From: Frisingicoccus caecimuris
Lineage (GTDB): Bacteria > Bacillota > Clostridia > Lachnospirales > Lachnospiraceae
Direction: 5' to 3'
Length of the DNA stretch: 64,000 nucleotides
Assembly (NCBI RefSeq): GCF_004340975.1
Contig: NZ_SLXA01000010.1
Coordinates: 1-64,000, forward strand
In this document: piece by piece, positions 1-9,439 of the stretch
How the letters are laid out: every line of letters begins with the position of its first letter
How positions within the stretch are numbered: the first letter of the stretch is position 1
Notes under the pieces: generated by a model
Seen by the model: only the letters and a program-made list of their open reading frames with translations
Database searches by the model: none
What the model was told of the DNA's origin: nothing
Program-made: the position numbers and the translations under genes

Positions 1-43
1 GATATACCGGACCAATCATGACAATTCTTTTTAACTTTTTCAT
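1..43 (-). CDS. Partial CDS, N-terminus of a probable glycosyltransferase
   Basis: The frame starts with ATG at 43 and runs off the left edge after 14 codons, reading MKKLKRIVMIGPVY. The ribosome site GGAGAAGGA lies about five bases upstream. A short basic start followed by a hydrophobic strand and a GPVYP-like turn is typical of GT-B (GT4) glycosyltransferases, where this is the first beta strand of the Rossmann-like fold. It lies downstream of the GT2 gene at 138-1127 in the same direction, so it probably belongs to the polysaccharide locus. The start is well supported; the family is inferred from 14 residues only. Confidence 0.6.
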   Translation of the reverse strand, partial: MKKLKRIVMIGPVY

Positions 44-137
44 ACGCTTCCTTCTCCACTTTTGTAACTTTCCTTAAGGAAGTAACTTAAGGATTTATTA
101 GAGGGTAAATCGACCTCTGTAAATACATCATTTATTA

Positions 138-1127
138 TCAATCCGTGCACTTTCCGCTCTCAGCCTCTCTTTTTTGCGCTTCATGCCCTGGACCATAATC
201 CATTTTTCTTAACTGATATTGAATCTCCTGAATCAATTTTCTATTTCCGGAAATAACATCCGCAAGGAGGCCAACAACTCCGGACAAGGTGCCTATGATG
301 ATCAGCATACTGGATAAAATCAACGACTGAACATGTCCGGACCCTTCACCTTTTTTCATATAGTATAAATAACGTGTCCCCAGAACAATGCCAGAGCCAA
401 AGAAGGTACTTGCAATAGCCGCAAAAACCGCCAGCGGACGATACATCATATAGGTTCTCACAATCGTCAGCATAGATTTTTTCACATATCCAAACATGCT
501 GTGAAACAATCTCGACTCCCTTAATTCCGGATTAGTGCGGATTGGCACAGATTTCACAGCCATCTTATTCCTTCCAGCCTGAACAATCGTCTCCAGAGTA
601 TATGTGTACTCATTGATCACATTTAATCGCATTGCTGTGCTACGGCTGTAAGCCCGGAAACCACTCGGCGCATCCGGCACGTCTGTCTTTGAAGCCTTAC
701 GAACAACCCAGCTTCCAAAATGTTGTAATTTCTTTTTTAATGGCGAAAAATGCTCGGTTTCGTCAATTGGTCGTTCACCGATCACCATTCCGGCTTCTTT
801 TCTCAGAATTGGCTGAATCAGTTTTTCAATATCATCTGCATTGTACTGATTGTCTGCATCTGTATTCACGATAATATCGGCCCCATTTCGAAGACAGGCA
901 TCAATTCCTGCCATGAATCCGCGAGCCAATCCTTTGTTGTTTCTGAAATTTACAATGTAATTTACGCCCCAATTCCGGGCAACTTCTACCGTATTATCTT
1001 TACTTCCATCATTAATAATCAAATATTCGATAACATCAATTCCATCAATATGTTTTGGCAAAGCGTTTAACGCAATCTCCAGTGTTTCCGCTTCATTGTA
1101 ACATGGTATTTGAATAATTAATTTCAT
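138..1127 (-). CDS. GT2 glycosyltransferase, DPM1/GtrB-like, two C-terminal membrane helices
   Basis: This is a family 2 glycosyltransferase of about 329 residues. The N-terminal domain opens with IIQIPCYNEAETL and carries NDGSKDN and the metal-binding NTDADNQY, as in enzymes that move a sugar from a nucleotide to polyprenyl phosphate or directly to a glycan. Two hydrophobic segments follow near residues 230-300, before a charged tail. The longest frame begins at 1181, but that codon lies at the predicted transcription start; ATG at 1127 is preceded by GGGGAG at good spacing and gives the normal family N-terminus. It has its own promoter at 1186-1215 and is followed by another gene at the left edge. 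Donor and acceptor cannot be told from the sequence. Confidence 0.88.
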   Translation of the reverse strand: MKLIIQIPCYNEAETLEIALNALPKHIDGIDVIEYLIINDGSKDNTVEVARNWGVNYIVNFRNNKGLARGFMAGIDACLRNGADIIVNTDADNQYNADDIEKLIQPILRKEAGMVIGERPIDETEHFSPLKKKLQHFGSWVVRKASKTDVPDAPSGFRAYSRSTAMRLNVINEYTYTLETIVQAGRNKMAVKSVPIRTNPELRESRLFHSMFGYVKKSMLTIVRTYMMYRPLAVFAAIASTFFGSGIVLGTRYLYYMKKGEGSGHVQSLILSSMLIIIGTLSGVVGLLADVISGNRKLIQEIQYQLRKMDYGPGHEAQKREAESGKCTD

Positions 1128-1185
1128 AAAACTTATCTCCCCTGTTAAAAATAAATCTTTATTTATAACAAATAAAGACACGTTT

Positions 1186-1215
1186 AGTATACCTCTTTAT
1201 GTCAAGTGCTGTCAA
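1186..1215 (-). promoter_or_regulatory. Sigma-A promoter for the GT2 gene at 138-1127
   Basis: On the minus strand a perfect -35 TTGACA (1215-1210) is followed after 18 bases by TATACT (1191-1186). This places the transcription start near 1179 and leaves a leader of about 50 bases, which holds a weak AT-rich hairpin. It shows that the last genes of the polysaccharide locus have their own transcription unit. Confidence 0.75.
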
Positions 1216-1280
1216 CTTTTTCAGATCTTTTAAATATTGTAAACAAAGTTAGTAAATTCCATTTAATAATCTCTTTCACA

Positions 1281-2582
1281 CTACCAACCGATTGTTTCCC
1301 TGCCTATAGAATCATAAATAATACCCGAATTAGCAAAAGCATCCAATTTGTAGCAATTCCTTCCATCCAGAATAATAGGATGTCGCATCAGTGCTTTGTA
1401 AACCATCACATCTAACTGTTTTACCTCTGGCCACTCTGTAAAAATAAAACAGATATCTGCATTTTCCAGCGTCTCTTGAATTGAATCACAATATTCAATC
1501 TCCTCTGGATAAATCTTTTTATAATTTTGAACTCCAACTGGATCCCATGCTTTTACTCTGGCGCCATCTTCGAGCATAATTGGAATATTTACAAGCGACG
1601 GCGCTTCACGAAGATCATCCGTACCTGGCTTAAATGTAAGTCCTAAAACCGCTACTGTTAATCCCGAAAAATCTTCATAATATTTTCTGGCTTTTTTAAT
1701 CAATTTAAACTTCTGATTTTCATTTACTTCAATAGCTGCCTTAATTGTCTTAATTTCGTTATCATTAAAACTCGCAAGCCAACTTAACGCCTTTGTGTCT
1801 TTCGGAAAACAGGAACCTCCATAACCGATACCAGAATTTAAAAACTTATCTCCAATTCGAGCGTCAAATCCCATTCCCCTTGTTACATCTTCAATGTCTG
1901 CTCCAACAATTTCACATAAATTAGCAATCTCATTCACATAGGAAATCTTCAATGCCAAAAAGTCATTTGATGCATATTTGATCATTTCAGCGCTCCGTCG
2001 GTTTGTAATAACCTTTGGCGCTTCAAAATTTTCATATACTTTTTCTAACACAGTTTTTGCATAATCACTTTCTGCACCAATGACGATTCGTGATGCATGT
2101 AATGTATCGTGAACTGCTGTTCCCTGCGCCAAAAATTCCGGATTAGATGCAATATGTACCCGAACATTATTCTTCAAATGTTCTATCATATATGTTTCAA
2201 TTTTATCATTTGTTCCAATCGGAACCGTAGACTTAACAACTACAACACATTCGCGCTCTACAGACTCTGCAATCTGTTCAACCACTTTATAAACATAGCT
2301 CAGGTTTGCTGATCCATCTTTTTTCTCTGGTGTACCGACGCCGATAAAAATAACCTGTGCATCTTTATATGCCGACTCATAATCAACGGTAAATGTAAGC
2401 CGTAACATATTTTGTTGCATAAGTTCATCTAAACCTGGTTCATAAATTGGAGAAATTCCTTGTCGCATTATTTCAACTTTTTTTTCATCTACATCCACAC
2501 AGGTTACCTGATGCCCTTTACTTGCTAAGCATACTCCTGTGACCAGTCCCACATATCCTGTTCCTGCAACTGCAATTTTCAC
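1281..2582 (-). CDS. ugd: UDP-glucose 6-dehydrogenase
   Basis: This enzyme oxidises UDP-glucose to UDP-glucuronate with two NAD+, supplying an acidic sugar donor. The 433-residue length is normal. The N-terminal dinucleotide fold starts MKIAVAGTGYVGLVTG, the central domain has the catalytic Cys258 in GYGGSCFPKD, and the C-terminal nucleotide-binding domain contains GLTFKPGTDDLREAPS. Translation starts at GTG with GGGAGG eight bases upstream. It lies directly behind the membrane-protein and glycosyltransferase genes and is probably the last gene of the long leftward transcript. Its presence suggests that the polymer contains glucuronate or a sugar made from it, such as galacturonate or xylose; this is an inference. 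The close relative UDP-N-acetylmannosamine dehydrogenase is less likely, judging from the overall sequence. Confidence 0.95.
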   Translation of the reverse strand: MKIAVAGTGYVGLVTGVCLASKGHQVTCVDVDEKKVEIMRQGISPIYEPGLDELMQQNMLRLTFTVDYESAYKDAQVIFIGVGTPEKKDGSANLSYVYKVVEQIAESVERECVVVVKSTVPIGTNDKIETYMIEHLKNNVRVHIASNPEFLAQGTAVHDTLHASRIVIGAESDYAKTVLEKVYENFEAPKVITNRRSAEMIKYASNDFLALKISYVNEIANLCEIVGADIEDVTRGMGFDARIGDKFLNSGIGYGGSCFPKDTKALSWLASFNDNEIKTIKAAIEVNENQKFKLIKKARKYYEDFSGLTVAVLGLTFKPGTDDLREAPSLVNIPIMLEDGARVKAWDPVGVQNYKKIYPEEIEYCDSIQETLENADICFIFTEWPEVKQLDVMVYKALMRHPIILDGRNCYKLDAFANSGIIYDSIGRETIGW

Positions 2583-2608
2583 TTCAATTCCCTCCCATAA
2601 TACAAATT

Positions 2609-4735
2609 CTACATATTTTTTATCAATTTTATATTTTTAAATTGAGCATTGCATCCCGCATATCCGTATATACGAAATTCTATATTATTAGTATCTTCAT
2701 CAAGGTTAAACGCTAAAGAAATTTTTTCACCATTACGTGTCAATTCAATTTCTTTCTGTACTAAAATCTCTCCAGCATAAACATCCATAACAATATTTGA
2801 TGGCACGCTTGAATCCAGCAGTATCGCTTCAACTTCTACTTCATATTCTCCTTTTCTTAATGGAATATACGGCCCATAAAGAATATATCCTTCTTGTCCC
2901 GTACTCTCCCATGAATATTCACTTGTACTTACAGTCGACTGTCCTTTGACCATTTGCTTTTCAGAAAGCAATATCTCTTTTTCATCCTTTAGCACATATT
3001 CTTCTAAAATATCAGAAGATTCCAAAAGAATCATTCCATTTTGCCAATACAATATCTGATATGTTGGTACTAATTCAAACAAATCAAAACAATTTTCATC
3101 AATTACAATAATTCCATCTTTAAAATCATCTATATCTCTGATTTCCTCTTTATCTATATACCGAATGGGTGTTTCTGGAATAAAATACTGTAAAACTTCT
3201 ACATATCTTGATTCAAAATCCTTTCGATCCGTTAAATAGTATACTTCGCTATTTTTATTTCCGATATGATTTCTTATGTTCTCTGCAACTAACGCAATCG
3301 ACGCATTGTTTTGGTTTGCACCAGATACTATGGTCAATGCATTATTATTCACATAGGTCCAATAGCATATCGGAATTACAAGCATTATTATCAATCGACT
3401 TATATGTTTCTTAATATACCTTCCAGTCAAATACATAATAATCCCCACAGAAATCGCCGCCACCATAGCATATAATGGAGCCATCCCTGCAGCTTGACCA
3501 TCTTTAAATATCTTGCTTAAACCTACGGCACATACAAGATTATATACTGTAAAACCCGTATTGCGTAATTTAATATATACCAAAACCGACGCTACAACGA
3601 ATCCTATATTTGTTAAAGCAAATACTTTTTTTGAAACTTTATGCTCCCACAAAAAAAGAAGCCCAATAAGCAAAACAGGTCCAATAACATATTCTGTATA
3701 ACGTCCATAAATCAATGTATCTTGTCGATTTCCATGTAGCATAAAAATTGCACTAATTCCAATGGCTCCGCAAAGACATAAAATAATATAAATATAAATA
3801 CCTAAATCTTTAGACTTCTTTTCTTTAATTAATTGTCCAAGTCCCGACAAATGACCATTGACTATCATCAGGCTGGCTGCGAATATATAATATACTTTCC
3901 CAGAAAAGCTCAGCAGAAAAGCCTTCATTCCTTCCCAGGATGTTATAATCTCAATTACCTTTGATAATTGTCCCCCATAGTCATTTACATCTTTGCTTAA
4001 TATCTCCATCCCCCATAGATTGTTTTGTACATCACTCTTCAATAGATATGAAATAGACAAACATACAAGCAAAATACCATTAAAAAATATTATGCTTTTA
4101 AATTCTTTTTTTATAATCCCCCATCCTACTACTATCATAAAAGATGCAATAATAATCGCCAACGTCCTCTGATGTACCATATACATATACACATTGCAAA
4201 CTGCAAGCCCTATAAAATACTTTAACTTGGATGATTCAAAAGCTTTCAAAAGTAACCAACAGCTCACCCAAAAAAGAAAATATAATAAAGTTTCGGTCCA
4301 TAAAATATTTGTCTGAACCAATGTATTCGAATAAAAACTTATTCCGAACGCCGCCAGTATAACAATATACTCCGGTACACTGTCAAATAACTTTTTTCCA
4401 ATTTCACAAGCAATAATAAAGCTGATTACCAGCAGTAAGATATTCATACCAATACAAAGTCTATAATACAATATCATATTGCCATTTGAAATTCGCATAA
4501 TAACTGCTAAGAGCAATCCCAAGCCATATGAATAATAAGCACTGTGTTCTGCCACAGACGACCAATCATAACCGTTATAATATGCTGCTGTTGCCGTATA
4601 GCCAAATTCATCATAAAGCACATGTATCGTAGATAAATCAAATATTTTATATCCTGCAGCAATCATCAGAATCACACAGCACACTATTTTTAATACTCTA
4701 TTTAATTGTTTGCTGCTATCACTGATGTTCGCCAT
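2609..4735 (-). CDS. Large polytopic membrane protein, GT-C-like glycosyltransferase candidate
   Basis: The 708-residue protein has about a dozen hydrophobic helices in its first 470 residues and then a soluble C-terminal part. The first outer loop after helix 1 contains DEFGYTATAAYY. An acidic pair followed by an aromatic in this loop is the usual catalytic position of GT-C enzymes, which use polyprenyl-phosphate sugars on the outer face of the membrane. Residues about 590-708 look like a beta-sandwich (alternating hydrophobic strands, many Gly and Glu), perhaps glycan-binding. It sits next to a polyprenyl-phosphate-sugar-synthase-like GT2, which would make its donor. I do not recognise a named family, so the function is inferred from topology and neighbours. 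Confidence 0.6.
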   Translation of the reverse strand: MANISDSSKQLNRVLKIVCCVILMIAAGYKIFDLSTIHVLYDEFGYTATAAYYNGYDWSSVAEHSAYYSYGLGLLLAVIMRISNGNMILYYRLCIGMNILLLVISFIIACEIGKKLFDSVPEYIVILAAFGISFYSNTLVQTNILWTETLLYFLFWVSCWLLLKAFESSKLKYFIGLAVCNVYMYMVHQRTLAIIIASFMIVVGWGIIKKEFKSIIFFNGILLVCLSISYLLKSDVQNNLWGMEILSKDVNDYGGQLSKVIEIITSWEGMKAFLLSFSGKVYYIFAASLMIVNGHLSGLGQLIKEKKSKDLGIYIYIILCLCGAIGISAIFMLHGNRQDTLIYGRYTEYVIGPVLLIGLLFLWEHKVSKKVFALTNIGFVVASVLVYIKLRNTGFTVYNLVCAVGLSKIFKDGQAAGMAPLYAMVAAISVGIIMYLTGRYIKKHISRLIIMLVIPICYWTYVNNNALTIVSGANQNNASIALVAENIRNHIGNKNSEVYYLTDRKDFESRYVEVLQYFIPETPIRYIDKEEIRDIDDFKDGIIVIDENCFDLFELVPTYQILYWQNGMILLESSDILEEYVLKDEKEILLSEKQMVKGQSTVSTSEYSWESTGQEGYILYGPYIPLRKGEYEVEVEAILLDSSVPSNIVMDVYAGEILVQKEIELTRNGEKISLAFNLDEDTNNIEFRIYGYAGCNAQFKNIKLIKNM

Positions 4736-4745
4736 ATATTTGTCC

Positions 4746-5483
4746 TTAATATACCTTTTGAATTCTTCCCCGATAAAAAATTATCAATGTATCCCTAAAA
4801 ACCGTAATAATATCTTTAATCCCGATTCTTCCCATACCTTTTCCACGCCTGAAAACCAGTTCTACCGGCATTTCCATAATCCGGTACCCTCTGCAGTTCA
4901 ACGCCACCAATATCTCGATATCATATGCAAATCCTTGTGTTTTAATCAAAGGTATGATTGATTTTAAAGCTTCTGCTTTAAAAACTTTCAATCCAGTCTG
5001 CGTATCTTTAACTTTTAAGTGAAAAAGCACACGCAACATACAGTAATATCCAAAACTAATCACTTTCCGTACTACCGGATATTCGATTTTTGAATCTTTA
5101 TGCATCTTGGAGGCAATCACCACATCTGCCTTATCCTGAATCAGTGCAATCACATATTCCTTCAATTGCTCTGCCGGCAAATCCAAATCTGAATCTAAAA
5201 ACGCGATATAATCTCCGGAAGTCTTTTCCACTCCACATTTAATGGCATTCCCTTTTCCTCGGTTTTTCTTATAACTCACCAAACGAATATGTGCATCCGA
5301 TTTAGCACAGCGAAAAATCTCAGCTCTCGTATTATCCGTGCTGCCATCATTAACTGCCACTATTTCATAATCCTTTATAAAACCAGATAAAATCTCAGAA
5401 ACTATATGCAAGTTTTCATATATATGTTCACCTTCGTTGTATGCCGGCATAACAACCGACAACTTCTTTTCTGTTTCTAACAT
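4746..5483 (-). CDS. GT2 glycosyltransferase, dolichyl-phosphate mannose synthase-like
   Basis: This is a 245-residue single-domain GT2 enzyme with no obvious membrane helices. It has the motifs VVMPAYNEGEHI, AVNDGSTDNT, NRGKGNAIKCG and the metal-binding FLDSDLDLP, and the RGKGMGRIGIKD segment near the C-terminus. This architecture fits polyprenyl-phosphate hexose synthases, which charge undecaprenyl phosphate on the cytoplasmic face for use by GT-C enzymes outside. It lies between two large membrane proteins (2609-4735 and 5496-7184), spaced 10-12 bases from each, so the three probably form one glycosylation module. The ribosome site is GAGGGAG. The sugar is unknown. Confidence 0.87.
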   Translation of the reverse strand: MLETEKKLSVVMPAYNEGEHIYENLHIVSEILSGFIKDYEIVAVNDGSTDNTRAEIFRCAKSDAHIRLVSYKKNRGKGNAIKCGVEKTSGDYIAFLDSDLDLPAEQLKEYVIALIQDKADVVIASKMHKDSKIEYPVVRKVISFGYYCMLRVLFHLKVKDTQTGLKVFKAEALKSIIPLIKTQGFAYDIEILVALNCRGYRIMEMPVELVFRRGKGMGRIGIKDIITVFRDTLIIFYRGRIQKVY

Positions 5484-5495
5484 AGCACTCCCTCT

Positions 5496-7184
5496 TTAGT
5501 TTTCTGCAATTCCGATATAATAACCATCCACATAATATACATCTAAGCCAAGATTTCTGCCTTTTTCTTCTGTATCCAAAATATACATTGTTTCATCTCT
5601 GGATACCCCATCAACAGCACCGGCCATATATTCAGCATCATTCAATGCAATTTGCTCCAAATCTGTTCTTGCCAATGGAAAATAGTTAATGGTCATTCCA
5701 TGATCCACCGCAAAATCCCCCATTTCGTAAGCTGCCGATATGCCCTGATTCTGCCAAACAGTACTAAATGGCAAAATCACCAAATGATCTTTTCCTTTCG
5801 CTAATTTTTCCCACTCCGCCGATTGGATTGTCTGTAAGCTCTTTTCCTGACAAACATTATTCTTTTTAATCAATATCATATTTTGCATATCAGCGATTTG
5901 TACAAGTAAAGCGCCAAACATGCATATCATAGCAACCGCTCTTTTCCCATAATAGCACACCGCCATCATGCAAAAAGTCATTATCAAATATCCCACGCAC
6001 CAGATAAATCTTCCAGAAGCACGAAATGTCGACAGGATTTTTAAAATGAACTCCGGATAATGAATCCTCATTACTGTTTTAGTGCCAAATACAATTTCCG
6101 GACTCCATGCTAAAATAAGAAAAATAAAAAGTACTACGACCATACTGCATCCAAATGCCATCTGCGTTCTTCTAATTTCTTTTGCGAAGTTTTGTTCAAT
6201 ACCCTTTCTGCACCGAACTTTATATACAATGTAAATCCCCAAAGCACATCCTAAAAGAAATATTATTCCCAAACCCAGATATCCAAAGCCTTCATCCTGA
6301 CCAGGTCTGATGGGAAGTGTTTTTAAATACTTGGCATAGTTGTTTGGATTAAATAAACTATTCAAGTTGGCGCTATACACTCCCAATCCGCTATCGCTAT
6401 AGCCACCCGATTTTGAAAATGCTCCCACAGCATACAATACAATCAGATCTACAGCTACTGTCACCGGGGCAAAAACCAGGTCTTCCTTCCATCCTCTTTT
6501 CTCAAACAAATCCTGAAGGCAAAAACCGAACATAAAAACCATAATCATGGGAATAAAATAAATATGTACAAGCGAGCCAAGAATAAGCAATCCGGTCCAC
6601 GCAGCTAGTTTCCTTCGAAAAGTTGAGAAAAACGGCTTATATATCCATATTCCTATGGCTAATAAAATAACCCAGTGACCAGCCAGTGCAGTATGTCCAT
6701 ACATTCTCTGAAACACATATGGAGAAAGACAGAAAAACCCCGAACCAATCCAACACAGCCAACAGCTTTCCGTACTTTTCCGAACAATAACTGCTGAAAT
6801 TCCCCCAACTAAAAGATAGGTTGCTATCCCCCAAATTCCAAAATACTGAAAAGTTTCCGGTAATATAGGCGATAAAATTTTGAAAAAAATAGCAAATAAT
6901 GGTATTGAATCCGAAAAAATAATACATGACGTCTCCGGATAAATAATTCCATCAATTTGTCCAATTGGAAAATGCCATGCTGATGCTCGGTAAAACTTCC
7001 AGCCAATATAATGCTGAGATATATCCTGTCCAGTAAGCAACCATGAATCATTTGTCACATCAAGAATTTTCCATCCGTAACATGCCAAAAATACAATACT
7101 TCCAATCAAACTCCCCACACAAAATATTTTAATTAATTCTTTTTTTGTTATACTTTTATAAATGCTGTCTTCTAGATTATTCAT
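5496..7184 (-). CDS. Polytopic membrane protein, DUF6311-like
   Basis: The protein has about 563 residues and roughly ten to twelve hydrophobic helices, with a soluble C-terminal portion of about 120 residues. After helix 1 it has DISQHYIGWKFYRASAWHFP followed by IIFSDSIPLFAIFFK. I associate this pattern with the DUF6311 group of membrane proteins, which resemble YfhO and GT-C transferases; this is from memory. The longest frame starts at 7208, but GAAGGA is best spaced for ATG at 7184 (or 7187). The start overlaps the end of the upstream GT4 gene in the string ATGATGAATAA, a sign of translational coupling. With the adjacent GT2 it may decorate the polymer outside the cell. The role is inferred. 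Confidence 0.6.
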   Translation of the reverse strand: MNNLEDSIYKSITKKELIKIFCVGSLIGSIVFLACYGWKILDVTNDSWLLTGQDISQHYIGWKFYRASAWHFPIGQIDGIIYPETSCIIFSDSIPLFAIFFKILSPILPETFQYFGIWGIATYLLVGGISAVIVRKSTESCWLCWIGSGFFCLSPYVFQRMYGHTALAGHWVILLAIGIWIYKPFFSTFRRKLAAWTGLLILGSLVHIYFIPMIMVFMFGFCLQDLFEKRGWKEDLVFAPVTVAVDLIVLYAVGAFSKSGGYSDSGLGVYSANLNSLFNPNNYAKYLKTLPIRPGQDEGFGYLGLGIIFLLGCALGIYIVYKVRCRKGIEQNFAKEIRRTQMAFGCSMVVVLFIFLILAWSPEIVFGTKTVMRIHYPEFILKILSTFRASGRFIWCVGYLIMTFCMMAVCYYGKRAVAMICMFGALLVQIADMQNMILIKKNNVCQEKSLQTIQSAEWEKLAKGKDHLVILPFSTVWQNQGISAAYEMGDFAVDHGMTINYFPLARTDLEQIALNDAEYMAGAVDGVSRDETMYILDTEEKGRNLGLDVYYVDGYYIGIAEN

Positions 7185-8364
7185 CATAAAGTCCTTCAAA
7201 AAAATCAATATATTTTTTTGTTACAATATCCCAGTCAAAATTCTCCAAAACAAATTTGCGTCCATTATTGCCCATCTGATCCGCTGTTTCTGGATGATCG
7301 ATCAAATAATTGACTTGGTCCTGAAACTCAAAATAATTGTCAAAATAGAATCCGCCCTGAGATGCTACAGCAAAATGTTTTGTCACATCACAGCCAGCAT
7401 GTACCAATACCGGCCGCCGGCACAGCCAACTCTCCATAATAACGAAAGAAAAACTTTCGTGCTTTGACGGCTGGCACAATGTCAATGCAGCGCCATAAGC
7501 ATCATATTTATCCTGAATAGATATGAACCCAAGATCGTACACCTCTCCTTTAAGAGCTCTCGGAATATTCACTTTTCCGCCGCCAATAAGAACCAGTTTA
7601 AGATTGTTTTTATTTCGCTTCTTGTATTCTTGAAAATACCGGATCAATGTGTAAATATTTTTTCCCACATCTTTTCGCCCGGCATAAAGAATAAACGGAT
7701 CTTGTATATCGAACTTTGCTCGAAATCTTTCAACATCATATCTCAAAGAAATATCCAGCCCCAACCCCGGCGCACTTAATTTTTGTGTAGAAATATCATA
7801 TACTCTTTCAGCCAACTTTTTCTCAGGCTCCGCATTAAAAAGCATACCCCGGATATTAGAAAATGCTTTCTTAAACACATCCATATAAATATAGGCTTCC
7901 TCATGAAAACATGGAATCATGACGGATTTTTCCGGAAAATATTTACACATATGATAGACCGGTCCAAACATATACGGAATGCCGACAAAGCAATGATATT
8001 CATCCTGATGCCGCTTCATATACTTATACATATCCGGGCTATTGATCATCTCTTTACAGAAAATCTCTTCTTCTTCCGGTGTCAGACGTTCATCATTCAT
8101 TAACTTAATATTCACCTGATTAAATGCATCTACATTGCGCTTGCGCACTTTAAACCGTCGGACAGGAATGTAATTCTCAATCGTCAATCCGGATTTATGA
8201 AAATTTGTATTCCAATCCGACATGAAATCTTTTACACAAGTCGTCAATATCTCAACGTCAACACCAGCTTTATTCAGATGTTCTGTCACTCCGCGAAGGG
8301 CCATTTCCGCACCACCAGGGATATTCTGTCCATGCCATGGTACAACAAATCCTATCTTTTTCAT
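7177..8364 (-). CDS. GT4 glycosyltransferase
   Basis: This 395-residue GT-B fold enzyme belongs to glycosyltransferase family 4 (glycosyl transferases group 1). The N-terminal domain starts KKIGFVVPWHGQNIPGGAE, with the glycine-rich acceptor loop. The C-terminal donor domain starts near ILYAGRKDVGKNIYTLI and contains CQPSKHESFSFVIMESWLC, the E-x7-E type motif that retains the nucleotide sugar. It is closely similar in plan to the gene at 9440-10633, including the long acidic insert after residue 100, so the two look like diverged paralogues. It overlaps its upstream neighbour by four bases (ATGA). It probably acts at the inner face of the membrane in building the polysaccharide. Linkage and sugar are unknown. 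Confidence 0.88.
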   Translation of the reverse strand: MKKIGFVVPWHGQNIPGGAEMALRGVTEHLNKAGVDVEILTTCVKDFMSDWNTNFHKSGLTIENYIPVRRFKVRKRNVDAFNQVNIKLMNDERLTPEEEEIFCKEMINSPDMYKYMKRHQDEYHCFVGIPYMFGPVYHMCKYFPEKSVMIPCFHEEAYIYMDVFKKAFSNIRGMLFNAEPEKKLAERVYDISTQKLSAPGLGLDISLRYDVERFRAKFDIQDPFILYAGRKDVGKNIYTLIRYFQEYKKRNKNNLKLVLIGGGKVNIPRALKGEVYDLGFISIQDKYDAYGAALTLCQPSKHESFSFVIMESWLCRRPVLVHAGCDVTKHFAVASQGGFYFDNYFEFQDQVNYLIDHPETADQMGNNGRKFVLENFDWDIVTKKYIDFFEGLYDE

Positions 8365-9437
8365 TTCTTATCCCCTGCTAAAAATTTCTTCATAATCTCT
8401 AAAAAATCCTTTTTAATTTTATCATGGTCAAAATCTTTCAGCCGTTCTTTTTCTCCCTTAACTAATTGATTTCTCAACTCTTTACTTTCTGTCACAAGAT
8501 GAATCGCTTCACCAACAACCGCCGGTGATTTATCTTGAAGCAGTAGCCCGCTGCCACCCAACGTATCCCCGATTGCCGTACTGTCATAGGCAATAATTGG
8601 AACACCAAAATACATCGCCTCAACTAATGGCACACAAAACCCTTCATGCTCGCTCAAACAAACAAATACATCCGCAATATGATAGTAAGCAAGAATTTCA
8701 TCAAATTTCACATGACCGGTAAAATAAACATCTTCCAGTGCTAACTGTTTGACATAAGCATCCAGTTGAGCTTTATAAGCCGGCACCCCATCATATCTTC
8801 CCACCAAAAACAGTCGTGATTTCGGTTGTATATTTTTTTTATAATAGTAGAATGCCGCTATAATATCTTCCGGACATTTATTTGGAACTACCCGGCCGGT
8901 AAAAACAATATTTACCCAGTCATCATCGTATGCTTTAATAACTTTTTTGTCCGGTTCCTTCTTGTAATCATCAAATGCAATTAATATCGGCAGCACTTCC
9001 ATCGGACAGTCATAACCCATCGCCAGCAAATCCGTCTTATTAAAAGCTGAATCTACAATACATAAATCCGTCTTTTTGGCCAGATACCTGACTGCTCTCA
9101 GTCCATCTGCACAGGCCTTTTCCGCCTCCGGATTAAACCCCTTAAAAAATTGAGGCGGCGTCACATTATGATACATAATAATTCTTCGAGCAGGATACTC
9201 CGTAATTTTATAATTCAAATCTGATCCGGTTGAGAGATGATAAAAAATAACGTCCCCTTCTTTATATCTATAATCTTCCACCTGCTTTGCAGCATCTTTT
9301 CCAAGTTTTGCGTCAATAACATCCGCATAAATTTCTGTCTCATACCCGGCATCCCGCAGCGTATCCTGTAATGCCAGGGTGTCATTGCCAATGGCGTCTC
9401 CATAAGCGAATGTTGGCAACATCTGTATAATCCTCAT
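8361..9437 (-). CDS. GT4 glycosyltransferase
   Basis: This is a 358-residue GT-B glycosyltransferase. The N-terminal part has MLPTFAYGDAIGNDTLALQD, the flexible acceptor loop, and the donor domain has IVFTGRVVPNKCPEDII followed by VCLSEHEGFCVPLVEAMYFG with the characteristic EGFxxPxxEA motif of family 4. It ends four bases inside the start of 7177-8364, so the two are probably translationally coupled. The ribosome site is AGGGGA. It is one of four GT4 enzymes in the locus (with 7177-8364, 9440-10633 and 14209-15486), which suggests a repeat unit of several sugars or an adaptor plus a repeat. Specificity cannot be read from the sequence. Confidence 0.88.
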   Translation of the reverse strand: MRIIQMLPTFAYGDAIGNDTLALQDTLRDAGYETEIYADVIDAKLGKDAAKQVEDYRYKEGDVIFYHLSTGSDLNYKITEYPARRIIMYHNVTPPQFFKGFNPEAEKACADGLRAVRYLAKKTDLCIVDSAFNKTDLLAMGYDCPMEVLPILIAFDDYKKEPDKKVIKAYDDDWVNIVFTGRVVPNKCPEDIIAAFYYYKKNIQPKSRLFLVGRYDGVPAYKAQLDAYVKQLALEDVYFTGHVKFDEILAYYHIADVFVCLSEHEGFCVPLVEAMYFGVPIIAYDSTAIGDTLGGSGLLLQDKSPAVVGEAIHLVTESKELRNQLVKGEKERLKDFDHDKIKKDFLEIMKKFLAGDKK

Positions 9438-9439
9438 AT

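Noticed and set aside
44-137. TTCCTTAAGGAA palindrome and AGAGG/CCTCT stem as operator or terminator
   Set aside because: The palindrome is not placed on a recognisable promoter and the stem has no T-run; both may be chance in AT-rich DNA.
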